From contig NC_134428.1 of the NCBI RefSeq assembly GCF_030867145.1, positions 21,865,537 through 21,929,536 of the forward strand: 64,000 nucleotides of DNA. The letters run 5' to 3'. A program made the translations under genes and the position numbers. This stretch comes from Opisthocomus hoazin (taxonomy: Eukaryota; Chordata; Aves; Opisthocomiformes; Opisthocomidae). Every line of letters starts with the position of its first letter. Within the stretch, counting starts at the first letter, position 1. The notes under the pieces are model-generated. The model searched no databases, was not told the DNA's origin, and was given only the letters and a program-made list of their open reading frames with translations. Below are positions 48,593-61,700 of this stretch, piece by piece.

Positions 48593-51500
48593 AGTGGGAA
48601 ATCTGATTTCAGGGGGAGAAAAGCATGATCTGGGTTTAGAAATGACTCATGTTTGGCCACCCAAACAATAGAACTGCTCTCTGATTCCTTCCTGTGTTGG
48701 GAAATCTCAGTCAAGTTCAATGTCCCGTCTCTGTCTCCAGCATCCCCTGGAAAAGCCGTTGAAGTGAGTCATGGGTTGCTTCTTCCACCAAGACCTCTAC
48801 TGACTGCTGCTGTTGCAAAAAGAGATTTCCCCATCTGGGGCAGCAGCTGGGCTGCTGCATGCGGTTGGAACGGCCTGTGAGAGCAGAGGATGTCTGCGAG
48901 ACCGACTGATACAACGCAGTGTCAGGCAGGAATGCATCTGAGGATGAAGCTTGGTAGGGAAAGCTGAAAAGAGGAAAGTGGGCAGAAGTTGCAGGAAGAA
49001 AATCCTGATTTTTCTCATATTGTTTTCAAAAGGAGGGTGACATTTCTGGGGGAAGCGCCAGGGTTTTCAGTAACTGGTTTTCTTTTCTGAGTGGCAGACA
49101 GGCCTTCCCAACAGGCATAATGGTGAGGTTTAGTAGATTGGTTTTGAGAAGAAGTGTTCCCAGCTGCCAAAGAGGCCAGGCTGTACATGATGATTAAGAG
49201 CAAGCTCTGCTCATCTGATCATCTGTGTTCACATGCAACAACAACAACAACAATAATAATAATAATAGGAGAGCTAACAGAGGTTCTCCTTAGGATGAAA
49301 CAATAAAAAAATACATGGTTTGGGGCAAAACAGTTCTGACTTCTGCCTGAGGTTATGGACGTGAAGTCTATCTAGTCAAGGAAACACAGTAAAACCATGG
49401 TCAATCAATGTCAAAGAGATGGCTGGGAAGGGGGAGACCCTTTAGTTGGTCAAGAGATTGTAAAATCTTGCACAGAGGAGCAGTGTCTTGGAGGACTGAG
49501 GATCAGCCAGGTTGCATTGGAAGCCAATGGACTTCAGACTTGGTCCTTGCCGCCACGAGAAGCATAATCTCAGCACTGCTGAGGTTGATTTTAGATCTGA
49601 CTTCACCTGGAGCAGGCCCAAGGATTTCGTTATTCAGCACCTACTCCATCTGCTTTACTGAAAATGTAAAGATTAAACACGGCATGGGATTCGTTTCCAA
49701 GAGACTGATATTTTGGGATGGATTAAGAAATACAAGTACCCTCCTTTCTCTGGAGAGTAAGACAGGCTGTCTGTGCCTCTCGGCTCTGGTCTCCTCCATG
49801 CTGGCCAGTACCACAGGGCGGAACAGACAGTGGTATGACAACCACCACGGCTTTTGGGATTTATTTATCTGCTTTTCCTACAGACCCCTTCAATTCAAAT
49901 TCCAAAGGAAAACAAGTTCATCAAATGTCGTCTCAAGAATATCCATCTGCATCCAGGCATTACGAGTGTGAGAAATTACTTCTTGGGCAATACTACAGCT
50001 CATGTTCCTAGTGTTCACCTGTTCTGATCCATCTCCTGTCAGCATTCACACCCCTGTCAACAAACTGAATTTCACCTTGATTTCATCTTTCCAGATAGCA
50101 CAGATTAACTGGGAGCTGTGTCATTTTTTCTGGTTGTTTTGAAAGGAGGCAGAAAGAGCAATCCCAAAGAAGAGATACAGATGTTGTCTGAGAAAAGCCT
50201 GCCCTCCTAGCAAGCGATTCCAACGAACGTATTGCGGGAAACAGAGACACCAGAGGTACCAGAAACTTATGTAAGACTTCGAGCACAGTAAATGTAAATG
50301 CTTGTGCTATTATGGTGATTTAATACCGGTTTCATGTCTCCCAACCAGCCCCAACTCCAGGGTTACAGTCTCCATCGTCTCACCTGGCATGGCTGGCTGA
50401 GATACTTCTTGAAGTGACTGTAGGAGATTCCTAAGCATCTAATGTGGCCTTGTGTGCCAGGCCAGGACAGTCAGCCCACAGCTCAGGCAGGCAAGGACAG
50501 AGCTGATGGCTTCATATCCCAGAACAAACCCATTTTTACCACCCTGTGCTCCGTATGTATTGCTGTATACACAGCCACCAGTGAGAAGAGATCATTCCCT
50601 CTCACTCTATCCAGGGAAAGAGACGTAGGGAATGGAGGCTGTGATGAGATAAATGGCTATTATGAGGTATAGGCATTTTTAATTATCTCCTGCAGACTGT
50701 ACCACACTGCTAATGAGCTCTTGCCAAGTTTCCTGCGATTCTTCTGTACTTTTTGTAACTCTACAATAGTAACAATATAATCATTTTCTATAATAACCAT
50801 GATAAAACCCAGATAATCCTTCTGTAACTTCTGCATAAGCTTCATGTAATTAGATCAGTTGGTGAAACGTTCTTGGTCTAAGGGATAGATGAATGCAGCA
50901 CAGCTCTGTTACCCGATGAAGAGGACGATGCGAAGCGCGTATTCCCCGTATCCTCCTACCCCCAAAGCAGTATAAATCCAGTAGAAGGCTGGAATAGGGT
51001 TAAAATGACAAACAGTTATGTTTGGATCTCAAATTAGCCCATCATTGCTAAAGCAGAGGCCAGAATATAATCAAAACAGCAGCTCTGGTCCTGAGGGAAG
51101 AGCCTGATTTCTGCTAGGGCAGTTGGTAACTGGGCAGCTGCTGGGCTCCCAAAGCAGAGAGTAGTTCCCAGATGGGTGGGGAGGTGTGAGAAGGGATGAG
51201 GGGAAGAGACATCACAGGAGTCCCACTTTCATCTGTCCCTTAAAAGAAGGGGGAGTGTTTCTCAACAGTGCTGAGAAATGCAATTTAGATAAATAGCTGG
51301 TGGCTCCTATGAAGAGTTTACCCAGCCTGTTATCTTTCACTGGGCAGCTTTGATTGATGTACCCCAGGTGGTGTCATACGTGCTTGTTCTTTTCTTTCCT
51401 TTTCTTTTATTTAGGAGAGACGTTTTTTCTATAATTACTCTTCCTGTAAGAATTTCTCATGCAAAAGCACATACACATTGCAAAAGAACAGCCTCTCTGC

Positions 51501-54500
51501 ACTGGGGTTGGGTGAACAATTGCAGATCTGCTGCCCTCCCTCTAGGAGCCTGGTGATGATGAAGGCTTTTGTGATGCTGCTTTTAGATGAGAACCCAGCT
51601 TCTTACTTTCCTCACTCACGTTTAAGCCCGTAGAGTTTATTGTCAACCCCAAGAAGCTTACCCTCGGGCAGAGAAAGGCAGTAGCCACTCACAGCAGTGC
51701 CACAGACTGAATCCTGCAAGGATCTCTGAGCATAGCTGTTGGAGAGCAAAGCCATCCCACACAGTCCTGCCACACGTCCCCATCCCACAATTTCACACTC
51801 CGCAGAGATGGGGAGATCAACAGAGGTGAGCGAGTTTCCAAAATCCCCATCCTACATTTCCTGGGCAGCAATTATTGCTGCCACATGGTCCAGGTAATGC
51901 GACAAACCTCACCTCAAGAACGTGCAGTGGAGAAAGGTGAACTTGTAAAACAATTCTGCTTTCACTCACCGAGAGCCCCGTGCTCACATGCACCAAGAAG
52001 TGTGTGTAGGTGGTTCAGGGTCACTTGTGGTGACGTGGGGCACAAGGGGTGCTGGCTGCTGGCTCCTCCATGGGCTCTCCTGGGGCCAGTGACCTTCTGC
52101 TGCATTTCAGATGAGCATTTTGTACCCATTAGGAGCTGACAGTGATTGAGATGTTTTGTCTCTCCATCTTCTCCTACACCCCCACACTAGTCATTAAGCA
52201 ACACTTCAACTCCTCTGCTTTGTGTCTCTGTCCCCCCTCACCTGTAATGGCTTCATTCATCAGTCTGCCCTTTGTTTTGGCTGGATTTTAGTGTGGACTG
52301 TGGAGTTTTTGGTCTGGGTGCCCTACGTATGATGTGCTGGGATCTCCGTGACGTGCTAGCACGGGGACCATCAGCACAATGCAGTCTTTCACCTCTTCTT
52401 CCAGCTCTGCTCCTCCACCAGGTGCTTCCACATCCAGACTTTCCCATTTGCACTCCACTGTACCATTCCCCACATTTCTATTACAGATCTCATTATCCAC
52501 AGGGAGAACACACAAACGAAAGTCCTCCATAGACATAAGCATGACTTTCCCCTCTTATTTCCAGGGTAAATACCAAAGTATAAATGTTAGCGAGCAACTG
52601 TGTCCATCAGCACATCATGTGCCAGCTCAGGCACGTCTCTCCATCTCCCCACGCTGGGTACTTTCCCGTAGCTGCTGACCACCACTTTCCCAGCCAGCTT
52701 GCTGCTGCAGCAAAGGCTCCATGCAGCCAAACCGCTCTCTGGGCTGGTTTAACCCAGTCCCCCTCTCCCTTCTGCAGCCCTCTCAGGTCCTGGCTGCTTT
52801 CCTCCTACTTAGTGCCTTGGCCTGGACTTTGGTCCAAGAAAAAATCTGGTTTTGTTTAAAATAATTAAACCCCCAAGAACTAAATGCTTTTCTTTGGCTT
52901 TCTCTTGAATTATTTGACTTCATTTTCTCTTCTAGTGCTGACATACATTTTTCTTCTTTTTTTTTTTTTCCCTCCATCTGGGCTAACTGAATAGAGACTG
53001 TTCCTTGCTCCACTGTGATCTCTTCACCACTGAGCATCTTTCTTGTGCCTTTGCTTTAATAGCAGACCATGAGAAGAGCTTCAGAGACTTTGGGGAGGAC
53101 ATTCACACTCCTCGTTTTAAGGAAAGGATGTACATCTAGAAGACAATGAAATATGTTGTGAAAAGGATAAGATGCCCTGAAAATAAAAGTCCATTTCATT
53201 AAGAGACAGTAAAATCCTAACCTCAACAGTAAGCTCCGACAGCGTTTGGACGTGTTCTGGTTGGTAGAGCATCCAGATTTTACTGTTTGCAAATTGGGCT
53301 CTTTACTGAACCAGGTGCTGAACAAGTGCTTTCCACAGGTCACTGAGTCCAACTTTATTCTAAATAGCACCAGCCCCAGGCCAAATTCACTCCTGAAATA
53401 AATGGACTCATCTCTCACTTACAAAGCCACATGCCCTGGCATGGTGCATCTTCTGCGGTAGCCTGCGGCATCAGGGAACGCACAGCAGGATGATTTCTTC
53501 TTCAGCTCTCCTGTGGGCAATGCAGCTACTCACTGGCCCTCTTACGGGTTACTGCCTTTCTGCTCCAGTTATTGCCACAGTTTATGAAAGCCTGCAGTGA
53601 AAATGTTGTACTCACATTAAGGGGAGGTGAAAGGACAGAGGAAGCCCAGCATGAAAATACTTGGAGTGTTGGAGGGTCTCCTTCCACTTGTTTGGCTATC
53701 TTCAATTTTCCTAGCCCTCTCACATCTCATGCTGTAGGAGCTTCTGAGAAACCGCTGCTCTGTTACAGTCTTTCCTACCTGCTACAGGTAGGACTTATTA
53801 GATGGACCCGATTTTGTTCTTACATGCACTGATTCCACTGACTACTGAAGCTGATCTCTTCCCTAGCTAAATGCAAGAAGTAAGAGATGCCTGGGTATGG
53901 ATGATCACAGAATTTGATCATCAAAAGTCCGTCCCAGTCACCTGAAAGCTGAAGTATTACTTTAATTTTTTTTTCTCTTGCTGCTAAGAGGAGAAAGGAA
54001 AAAATAACTTCAAAATTAGCTAGTTACTTCCTCCTTACCCTGACAAAGGTGTTGCTGGGGTTGTTCGTTTTCTCAGTGCCCATTCTGAAGTACTAGTGTC
54101 ACATCTAGGCTCTCAGATCCAAACACACTGGGGAAAAAAGGATAGAAAAGATAACAAAGATTTAGTGTTTAAGGCCTGAAATAGGCTTTTATAATCTTCT
54201 ACTTCCTACCCATGCACCAAGCACGGAGGCACTCAAACCTCGACTAGGCAGGCCCTAAATTGTCATGCAGAGATTTCCTCCTGCTGAGGAAGGAGGAGGA
54301 TCGTCTGCATCCTCAGCATGGGTAGACTTTCAGAGCCTTGTGCAGAGTATGAACCTGCCCAGGCGCTGACAGTGCTTAACGACCCTGACCAGCCTCACCT
54401 GGGCTCTCCACCCAACCCAGAGCCCATATAAGCGCAGCCTGGCACCAGTAGTCTTCTCCCCAAGCTCAGCTGGAGGGGTGTGGATCTTCAGCTCCAGCAC

Positions 54501-57500
54501 AGCCAGACACTTACCTAACCACAGGCCCCCAGCAGCCATCTGAAGAAGGTGGCCTTTCCGCCCAATGCCACCATGGTAATGTCTTGTTTTGCTTAAGGGT
54601 TAAAACTGGTGGGTTTGTGACTCGTGCTCTGTAGGTACGGGCTTGCTGCAAGGGCTGCAGAGCCAGAGCGGGATGCTCATGGTGGTGCCTAGGGAAGGAT
54701 GGGGACAGCCCTGCCCCAGCCATCTGTGTCCCCTTTCCAGCTGCAGCCCCATGTCTGAGCACCCCAGCTGCCAGTCTGCCATGGGGGTAAGCCTTCTTCA
54801 GCCAGCTGCACAGCCTTTGCACAGGGCTGTGACTACATCAGAAACTCGATTCTTTTAGGAACTGATGTTTTTAGATGTGAATGAGTATGGGACCTTGGTG
54901 CCCCTGGGCAGGGGCATGGGAAGCAGTATAATTCTCTTCTTACTCACAGAGGTTTGTCCTTTCCTATTTACTTCTGAACATTTTTCATTACAATGTTCTT
55001 ATGATGCTTTAGGGCTGGAGACATCGGGAATACAAATTGGAGTTTGTCATTCACAAGCATCACATTTGTTTTACATTAATATATGTTTTCTGTTAAAATA
55101 TCACACATTTAGTTGTGAATTTTGGCTATTATCAAAAGCTTATTGCAATCATTTTCCTTCCTTTTTATTTGCATGCATGAAATGCTGTGTTTAATGATGG
55201 ATTGGTTTCTGACTGAAGGGATCAGGCTGTTTGGAAAGTCGCAGCCTGCGTGGCCTCTGTGCTCTGACTTAGCAATGTAGTTGCCTCAGTTCCCTTGGGT
55301 TTTATATCTTTTTCCTGCTGGTGAACTTAGTGAGGGAGCACAGAAAGCCTCTTCTCTACTTCTTTTTTCATGGCTAATACAGGAGCGGAGTTCAGTATCC
55401 CCCTTAGACCAAAAATCTGGGGAGAAAAAAATAACATAAAAGGAATCTGTAATTCCAGAGGGATTTGAGGATTTCTCTGGGGAGGCTGAGAGTGGGGAGT
55501 CCTCCCCTGTCACCACCAGTCAGCTGCAAAATGCTTCTCAAGAAATGAAGGCATAGAGAGGGGCAGGTCGTGTTTTCCTGGGCTGTCTGGTAGGAATCAG
55601 AAGGGAGGTCTGTAAAAAAATGATATTCTTCAGCTGCGAGCCTCCAGCTGCATGACATTTCCAATTATCCAAGCACATACATATGGATGTGCAGACCCCT
55701 GCAGTGCCGGCACACTCAGTGCTTCCGCAGTGACGGAGGGCCTAGCCGAGAGAGAGCCTGGCACGGCTCTGCCTGCTCCCAAGGATGGGCACAGGCAGCT
55801 CCCAAAGAGCAAGACTTTGTCCTTGAGGTCTCTGTACACCGCCGGGCCGCACAACGTTCAGCAGCTTTCTGAAGTGGAGCCCAAAGCCTCAGTGCAAGCA
55901 AAGATGCTGATTTCCTATGGAGCTTTTCCTCCTCCTGATGCTTTAGCTGAGGACAGTGGGCAATTAGCTGCATCCCAGGGAGGTAGATTTGGGCATCTTG
56001 TAGGATCATGCATCGGTTTCCTGCGAGGTGTGAGCAAGGATGCTCTTATTTCTCCGAAGGGTTATTAATGATTGGGAAATTACCCATCCAGTGGGGTAAA
56101 AGCTGTTACACCCACAGCTTCAATGAGTCAGATTCCAGATAGCTGACACAGGCTGCCTGCCATCAGAGAGCACGGCAGGGAAAGTAACCCCTTGTACTGA
56201 TCAACCTGCATTGGCAAGAGAAAGTGTGTGTGTAGGGGGGAGAGATTTAAAGGATGCTCTTCTCCCAGATTTTCAGGAACAGCTGCAGGATCTGGGCTTT
56301 ATAAACTTTACAGTAAGGTCTGCTGATCAGATATGAAAAATAGATTAGATATTTTTTTCTATAAGCTTCATTTGTACTCATCAGAGTGCTACAAGTAATA
56401 ACACCAGGAAATAGATTTGCAGGCAGAAGTATGATTTTTAAGTTAACGATGTTCATTTAATTTCAGCTCTTGTCTCCTAGATGTGCCTCCTCCTAATGCT
56501 CTAAATAGCTCCTCTGCCTCTTTGATGTTTACACCCTTCAAATGCATAAAGACAGTTCTCTACAATTCCTCATTTTGCCAAGCAATACGTACTTAGTGCT
56601 TTTCATCTCTCTCCATAAATCAATCCTTTTCCTCCAACAGGAGCTAGAATAGGATTTTTTTTTCCTTATTAGATTTGTACTGAGAATTTCTTTTCAGAAA
56701 CAGATAAATGATACTAGGTTTTTCCATGACAAAGCATCCTATCATACATTATTAGCAAACATTTCCACAGTAGAACAGGAATAAAAATAGAAAGTGGGCT
56801 ATAAAAAAGAATGTATAGCAGGATGGCATCTAATCTCACAGCATGGTACTAAAAGTGGAGCAGTTCCTTCACATTTCTTTGCAGATCTTCAAGGAAAGAT
56901 CCAGGAGGCCTAAGAAACGCTTAGCATCTTTTACTTAAGGATTTCGTTAAATTCTCTGCGATCTTTGACATCAAGTTAATGAATTTTCTCCTTATTCAAA
57001 AAGCCCACCTACTGCTTGTGATATGTTTGAAGCTGCAGAGCCTTTCTAGCTGGCTTAGCTGCTGCTCCCTGCCTCGCTGTCCCTCTTCCCTCTGTCTCAG
57101 CACAGCACTGGCTGTGTGCACCCCCTTCCATAAAACTTTCACTGAGAAACCACCTGAGTTAAGATTCTTTTGGCTCCTACTTATCTCAAAACCAGATTTT
57201 TTTTTTATTACTGATTTTCAGTGGAAGTCATCAAACATGAACTAGTTGGGGGTTCTCACCCGACAGGCCAGGTTAACAGGTACATAATGTGCTTTTGCAA
57301 TTGCTTCTTGTGATGGACCCTGCCCAGGGATCGCACCCTCTGACTTAGAGGGCTGGCTGTGCTTTAGAGGCTGCAGCGAGAAAAGGCTTGCAGCGGAAAA
57401 ATAGCCACCCTCTGATTTCTCATATTTCTGAAAGCAATTTTGGTTAAAGTCCAGCAAACCCTGCAAAAATGGTTTTAAGATGAAATTACAAATGAAAGAT

Positions 57501-58400
57501 GAATACTCAAATGGACAACAATTTCAGCAGCTATTTGTCAGGAGAAGCTTAGGACTTTGGAGATTAGTCTGCTGGGGTAATTACTGCCCTGGGACAGCGG
57601 CACACGCGGGTGGCACTCGGACACATGCTCAGCCGAGTGCTGTTGGGCCTGATGTTACTTCCCTGCATTGCTCTTTCGGCTGTGAATGAGGAGTGAGGAA
57701 AAGAGAGATGGATCGATGGGTTTGTCTTCCTTGCTTGCGGTTTCAGGGGTGAATTAGAGAATGGGAACGTTCCCCTGGGGCAAAACAGCCCGGGGGGGGG
57801 GCTGGCTGCTGGGTCTCAAAGTCTGCCTGGGAGCGAATACAGAGATGGACAGAGACAACAAGGTTTAAACCCCAAGCATTTTACTGATTTTTAAGTAAAT
57901 GTAGCAAATCAGCTGTGCAGCTGCAGCTTGTGCTCGGGGAGGGAGCCTGGAGGTAGCTTCCGTTGTCTGGCAAAGGAGCAGGTGCTGCAGAGGAAACCAA
58001 TATCTGAAACTTTGAGCAAAATGCCAAAGATCTTCTCTAGAGCTGCTGCCAGCAAGCAGAGAGGAGGCAGAAAACCCAACACAAAGCTGACATGGCGTTA
58101 TAATAAGCAAACCAAACCAGTGCCAGGAGTTGTTGCGCATGGGCTTTTGTGACCGTGCGTTTTAATTCCTTGTTGTTCTTGCTGTCCTTAGCCCTGGGTT
58201 AGCACAGCAGTGGGTCCGACCGCTTCTCTGTGGTGGCTTCTTGCTGGATGCTGTCAGCACCATTGTAGATTTCTGTCTTTTGAAGCACTGTGTGAACTTC
58301 ATAGGTTCCACTTCAGGGCCTGCTGGGTGCCTATGAAAGTTTCTATTCTTGTCATCTTGAAGTTTGCCTTTGCTAGTTTAAAACAGCTTTTGAAAGTGTT
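48593..58400. other. Intergenic DNA
   Basis: No splice-flanked coding block, RNA gene or named mobile element was recognised. Open frames up to 187 codons look like chance. Low-complexity tracts occur at 49236 and about 52957. Confidence 0.5.
49236..49268. repeat. (AAC)n-(AAT)n compound microsatellite
   Basis: Five to six CAA units run directly into five AAT units. Confidence 0.9.
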
Positions 58401-58690
58401 TGTTATGGGTTTGCGTGGCAAGGTTTGGTAGCAGGGGAGCTATAGGGGTGGCTTCTGTGGGAAGCTGCGAGAAGCTTCCCCCATGTCTGATAAAGCCAGT
58501 GCCAGCCGGATCTAAGACAGACCCACCGGTGGCCAAGGCCAAGCCATTCAGCAACAATGGTAGCGCCTCTGTGATAACATATTTAAGAAGGGGAGGAAAA
58601 AAAAAAACTGTGGTGAAATGGCAGTGAAGAGTAAGACAATGTGAAAGAAACAACTCTGAGGACATCAAGGTCAGTGAAGGAGGGGGAGTG
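58401..58690 (+). mobile_element. Avian endogenous retrovirus LTR, 5' part (solo, truncated)
   Basis: It starts TGTTATGGGTTT and runs through GGGGTGGCTTCTGTGGGAAG, AGAAGCTTCCCCCATG, GCCAAGGCCAAGCC and GGTAGCGCCTCTGTGATAAC to a TATA-like ATATTTAAG at 58579. It continues to AAGGTCAGTGAAGGAGGGGG. I recognise this as a common neoavian ERV LTR. No internal gag-pol sequence is present, so it is a non-coding solo or truncated LTR. Family assignment is from memory. Confidence 0.72.
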
Positions 58691-58739
58691 AGAATGGTTT
58701 TGGTGGACACCTGGCATTTATCCATGCCAAACCAAAACA
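58676..58739 (-). mobile_element. Fragment of a second avian ERV LTR
   Basis: Read on the minus strand from 58739 it begins TGTTTTGGTTTGGCATGG and passes through ATGCCAGGTGTCCACCAAAA and CTCACTCCCCCTCC. This is the order of blocks at the 5' end of a very common avian LTR. Only about 64 bp remain. It overlaps the end of the + strand LTR at a shared GAAGGAGGGGGAG. Confidence 0.6.
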
Positions 58740-61700
58740 GTGTTTGATGTGGTGTGGTGATCATTAACTTCAAGGGCCAGATCTTTTTCACCCATCATCA
58801 CCTGAGATCAAGATCTTTGTTAAAGAAAAGACAACAAAAGACTTCTTGCACTGGATGCTAAAGAAGACAGTGGACTTCTGTCATGGATGCTTTTACTTAA
58901 ATCTAACTGCTGATAAATGCTGAGACCTGAAGCTATGAAAGCCATTTATGAGTGTGTTCACCCATCTGATGCCCTGAGGTCTACGGCAGGTCCTGGGACA
59001 GTGATGGCTGAGGGCAGTGTTGGCTCTCCCACGTGTTGAGACTCATCTCATGGGGATTAGGGACACGTGTGTAAGGGTGGGATTTCCAACAGCCCAGATC
59101 CAAGGACTGGTTCAAGATTTTGAAGTGTTAGCACTTTATAGTTTTCAGTGTGGTTGACAGTGTAAATCTCTTTCTATCTTAGAAAAAAGTTTTATATCAA
59201 TTTAAAAATAAAATAATACTATCTTAAACATCAATAACTAAATATGATCCCCTCAGCCAACTACAGCTTGAAATGTAGACCTTTTAAACTCAGAGGTTGA
59301 TGTTTCAAAAATTTATGGTGCCCTTTTTGACCCATTTTAATTGTCTTTCCTGATAATGTGCTTGAATATCACTGCCCATCCATAGGGATACTGAGAACCG
59401 TTTGGTTTTGCTATTCCTCCAGAAAGCAGGTTTCTGTAACTGCTTGTGCTGGTGTTGCACGGAAGTTTAGCACGAAGAAGAAAAGAACAGCTAGGAAGTG
59501 ATGGTAAGAAGGTTTCTTAAAACCAGGTTGTGGGTTAGTGAAGAGCCCAAACTGAACAATTCTATTTAAAAAAATTCTAAAAAACCTGTAAGACAGCAGT
59601 GGTTTTGGTATTTAAATGTCGCTGGTAAAGAGCAGTTGTATACCTTGGTGCAGAGCAGGTAAACACCCTAAACGTCATGGTCCAGGCACTAAGCTCCTCA
59701 CCCCAGATAGTCCCCAGGGTCGATATCAGACCTGGCACTGGAGAGCCTCCCCCAAGACAAAAGAGATACCCCTCTGCCCTCTGCATGTGTGTATATGCAC
59801 ACATGCGTGTGTGTATATATATCTGCACATGCTCCCGCAGTCAGTAACAGCACAAGCTGTCTGTGTTTGCTGCACATTCTGTTCCTTCGGGCAACATTTA
59901 GACTGTGAACTCCCTGAAGAAAAGACTGTCTTGCTGAGCGTTTCCAACACTCCTAACCCTCCCGGGCTTTCATTTCCTGGCTGGCTTTTAATGTAATGTA
60001 AAGAATAGAAATAATATCTTCCATTAAAACTTTATTAGGTAGCTCTTCCACTTAAGAGGGCTGTTTCACTTACTCCTAGCCAAATGAATCCCAGTCATTG
60101 AAAGCTAAACATGAAAATTCAGCAGGGGGAAGAAGAAAGCCACCTGTGGTCTTGAAAAGACGAGGAAAACCAAGAGCGGTGGGTTCAGTGACCTGTCTGA
60201 GAAGATGCACATAGCTAAGTATGGAGTCCTGGGCCAGAGCTATGTGTGATAGGACAGGAGTACAACAGCCAGCATGGGAAACATGCTTCATTTCTTGGCA
60301 AGAGGAATCTGCAAATGCATGTCCCCGCTTCTACATCCTACTGATTTCTACTGGACTCATAATTATTGGGAGTATCAGACATCTGCTTGCTTCCATGGAT
60401 GTTGCTAAGGCTACTGGTGGGCTGATTGATGTGTGGTTACCACCAGAGAGCAGCCTGAGTGGCAGCAGCTGACCTTCTTGGGAGCATCTGTATTGCTCCT
60501 CACCTTCCCTCTGGCTCTTGCTGTGACCTTTGGATACAGATCGATCCTAGATTAGTGTGCGTTAACAATAAATACCCCAAAATTAGGACACAAGTAGACA
60601 AGTTCTGAAAAGGTTAGACAAGCTCAGGGCAAGTTAGTGCAAGACCCTGCTCACCATGCTGGCAGTTGGTCTGTGTGGTCTGTTTTCCAAAACTGTTTTC
60701 CAGTCCTGTTACCTATGATTCCAGAGCAAAACCAGCCCTCAGATGGAGGAGCTGCAGTGTGGCAGCTGTGCCTTCTCAGCTGGGCTACACAAAGCCCTGA
60801 TATAGTCCAGGGGATGGACTATAACTTATTTTTCTGGGCACTCTGTGGAGTGTTGATGGAACTAGTGTTTTGCCAAGCAAAGATGGGTGAATGCATCCAG
60901 CTGTACTGGACTGGCTTCAGTTCATAAGTGGCAGGCAAGGTTTTTCATTTTCCCTTGAATAGTTATATTGTTCTCCCCTCTCCAATCGCTAACTTTGACT
61001 GCACAAATATACATTGGAATATGCTTATACATTACACGTATGATATAGAAGCTGTAGGTCATATAACAAAATAAATTTGTATCTAGGCATTGTACCCAGC
61101 CATGTAAGAAAGCCTACAGAGAACGTCGCTGATCATCAGTTATGAACAGGTTAAATAAAAACTTTGATCCGTATCACCAAAGGCATTTTGTGCATCTTGG
61201 CAACATCTTCAAGTGTTCAGTAACAAAAAAAACCTCTGAGGGGAAAATTAACTCTGTCATGGGTGATGTAAAGCTGCATCAGTATCTATAAAGTGCCCCA
61301 GCAATGCAAGAGAATTGAAGCAATGAAAAGAAATGCTCAGTTAGAGCTTTTTCCATATTTTATGTTATATCATTAGGGTAGAGCTGAAATTAGCTTTAAT
61401 TGATATTAGGGCTTGAAAAAGTGAATCCTCTGGAGAATGAGCCTCTTTAACCTTTAATGATGTAGTAAATAAAATAACCTGTCAACATTTGTGCAATAGT
61501 AAGGGTTTTCAAAATTCCATATCTGTATGGCAAGTGACTCAATATGCCTAATTCTCTCCATTACAGCAGATAAAGGTGATGTCAGCGCATAAATTCAGCT
61601 ACAGGTTTTCCTCGTTTCCAAGTTGTCTGTCATACCCTGGTAATTCCCCATGCTGGCTTGTTGATTCTAACAGGGAGATGGAGGGAGGAAGGAGGGACTG

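Noticed and set aside
49408..49971. 187-codon + strand open frame
   Set aside because: Composition and pattern look random; no domain, promoter or flanking splice sites were recognised.
53330..53410. Sequence GGCCAAATTCACTCCTG resembling an old amniote repeat end
   Set aside because: The similarity covers under 25 bases and could not be extended.
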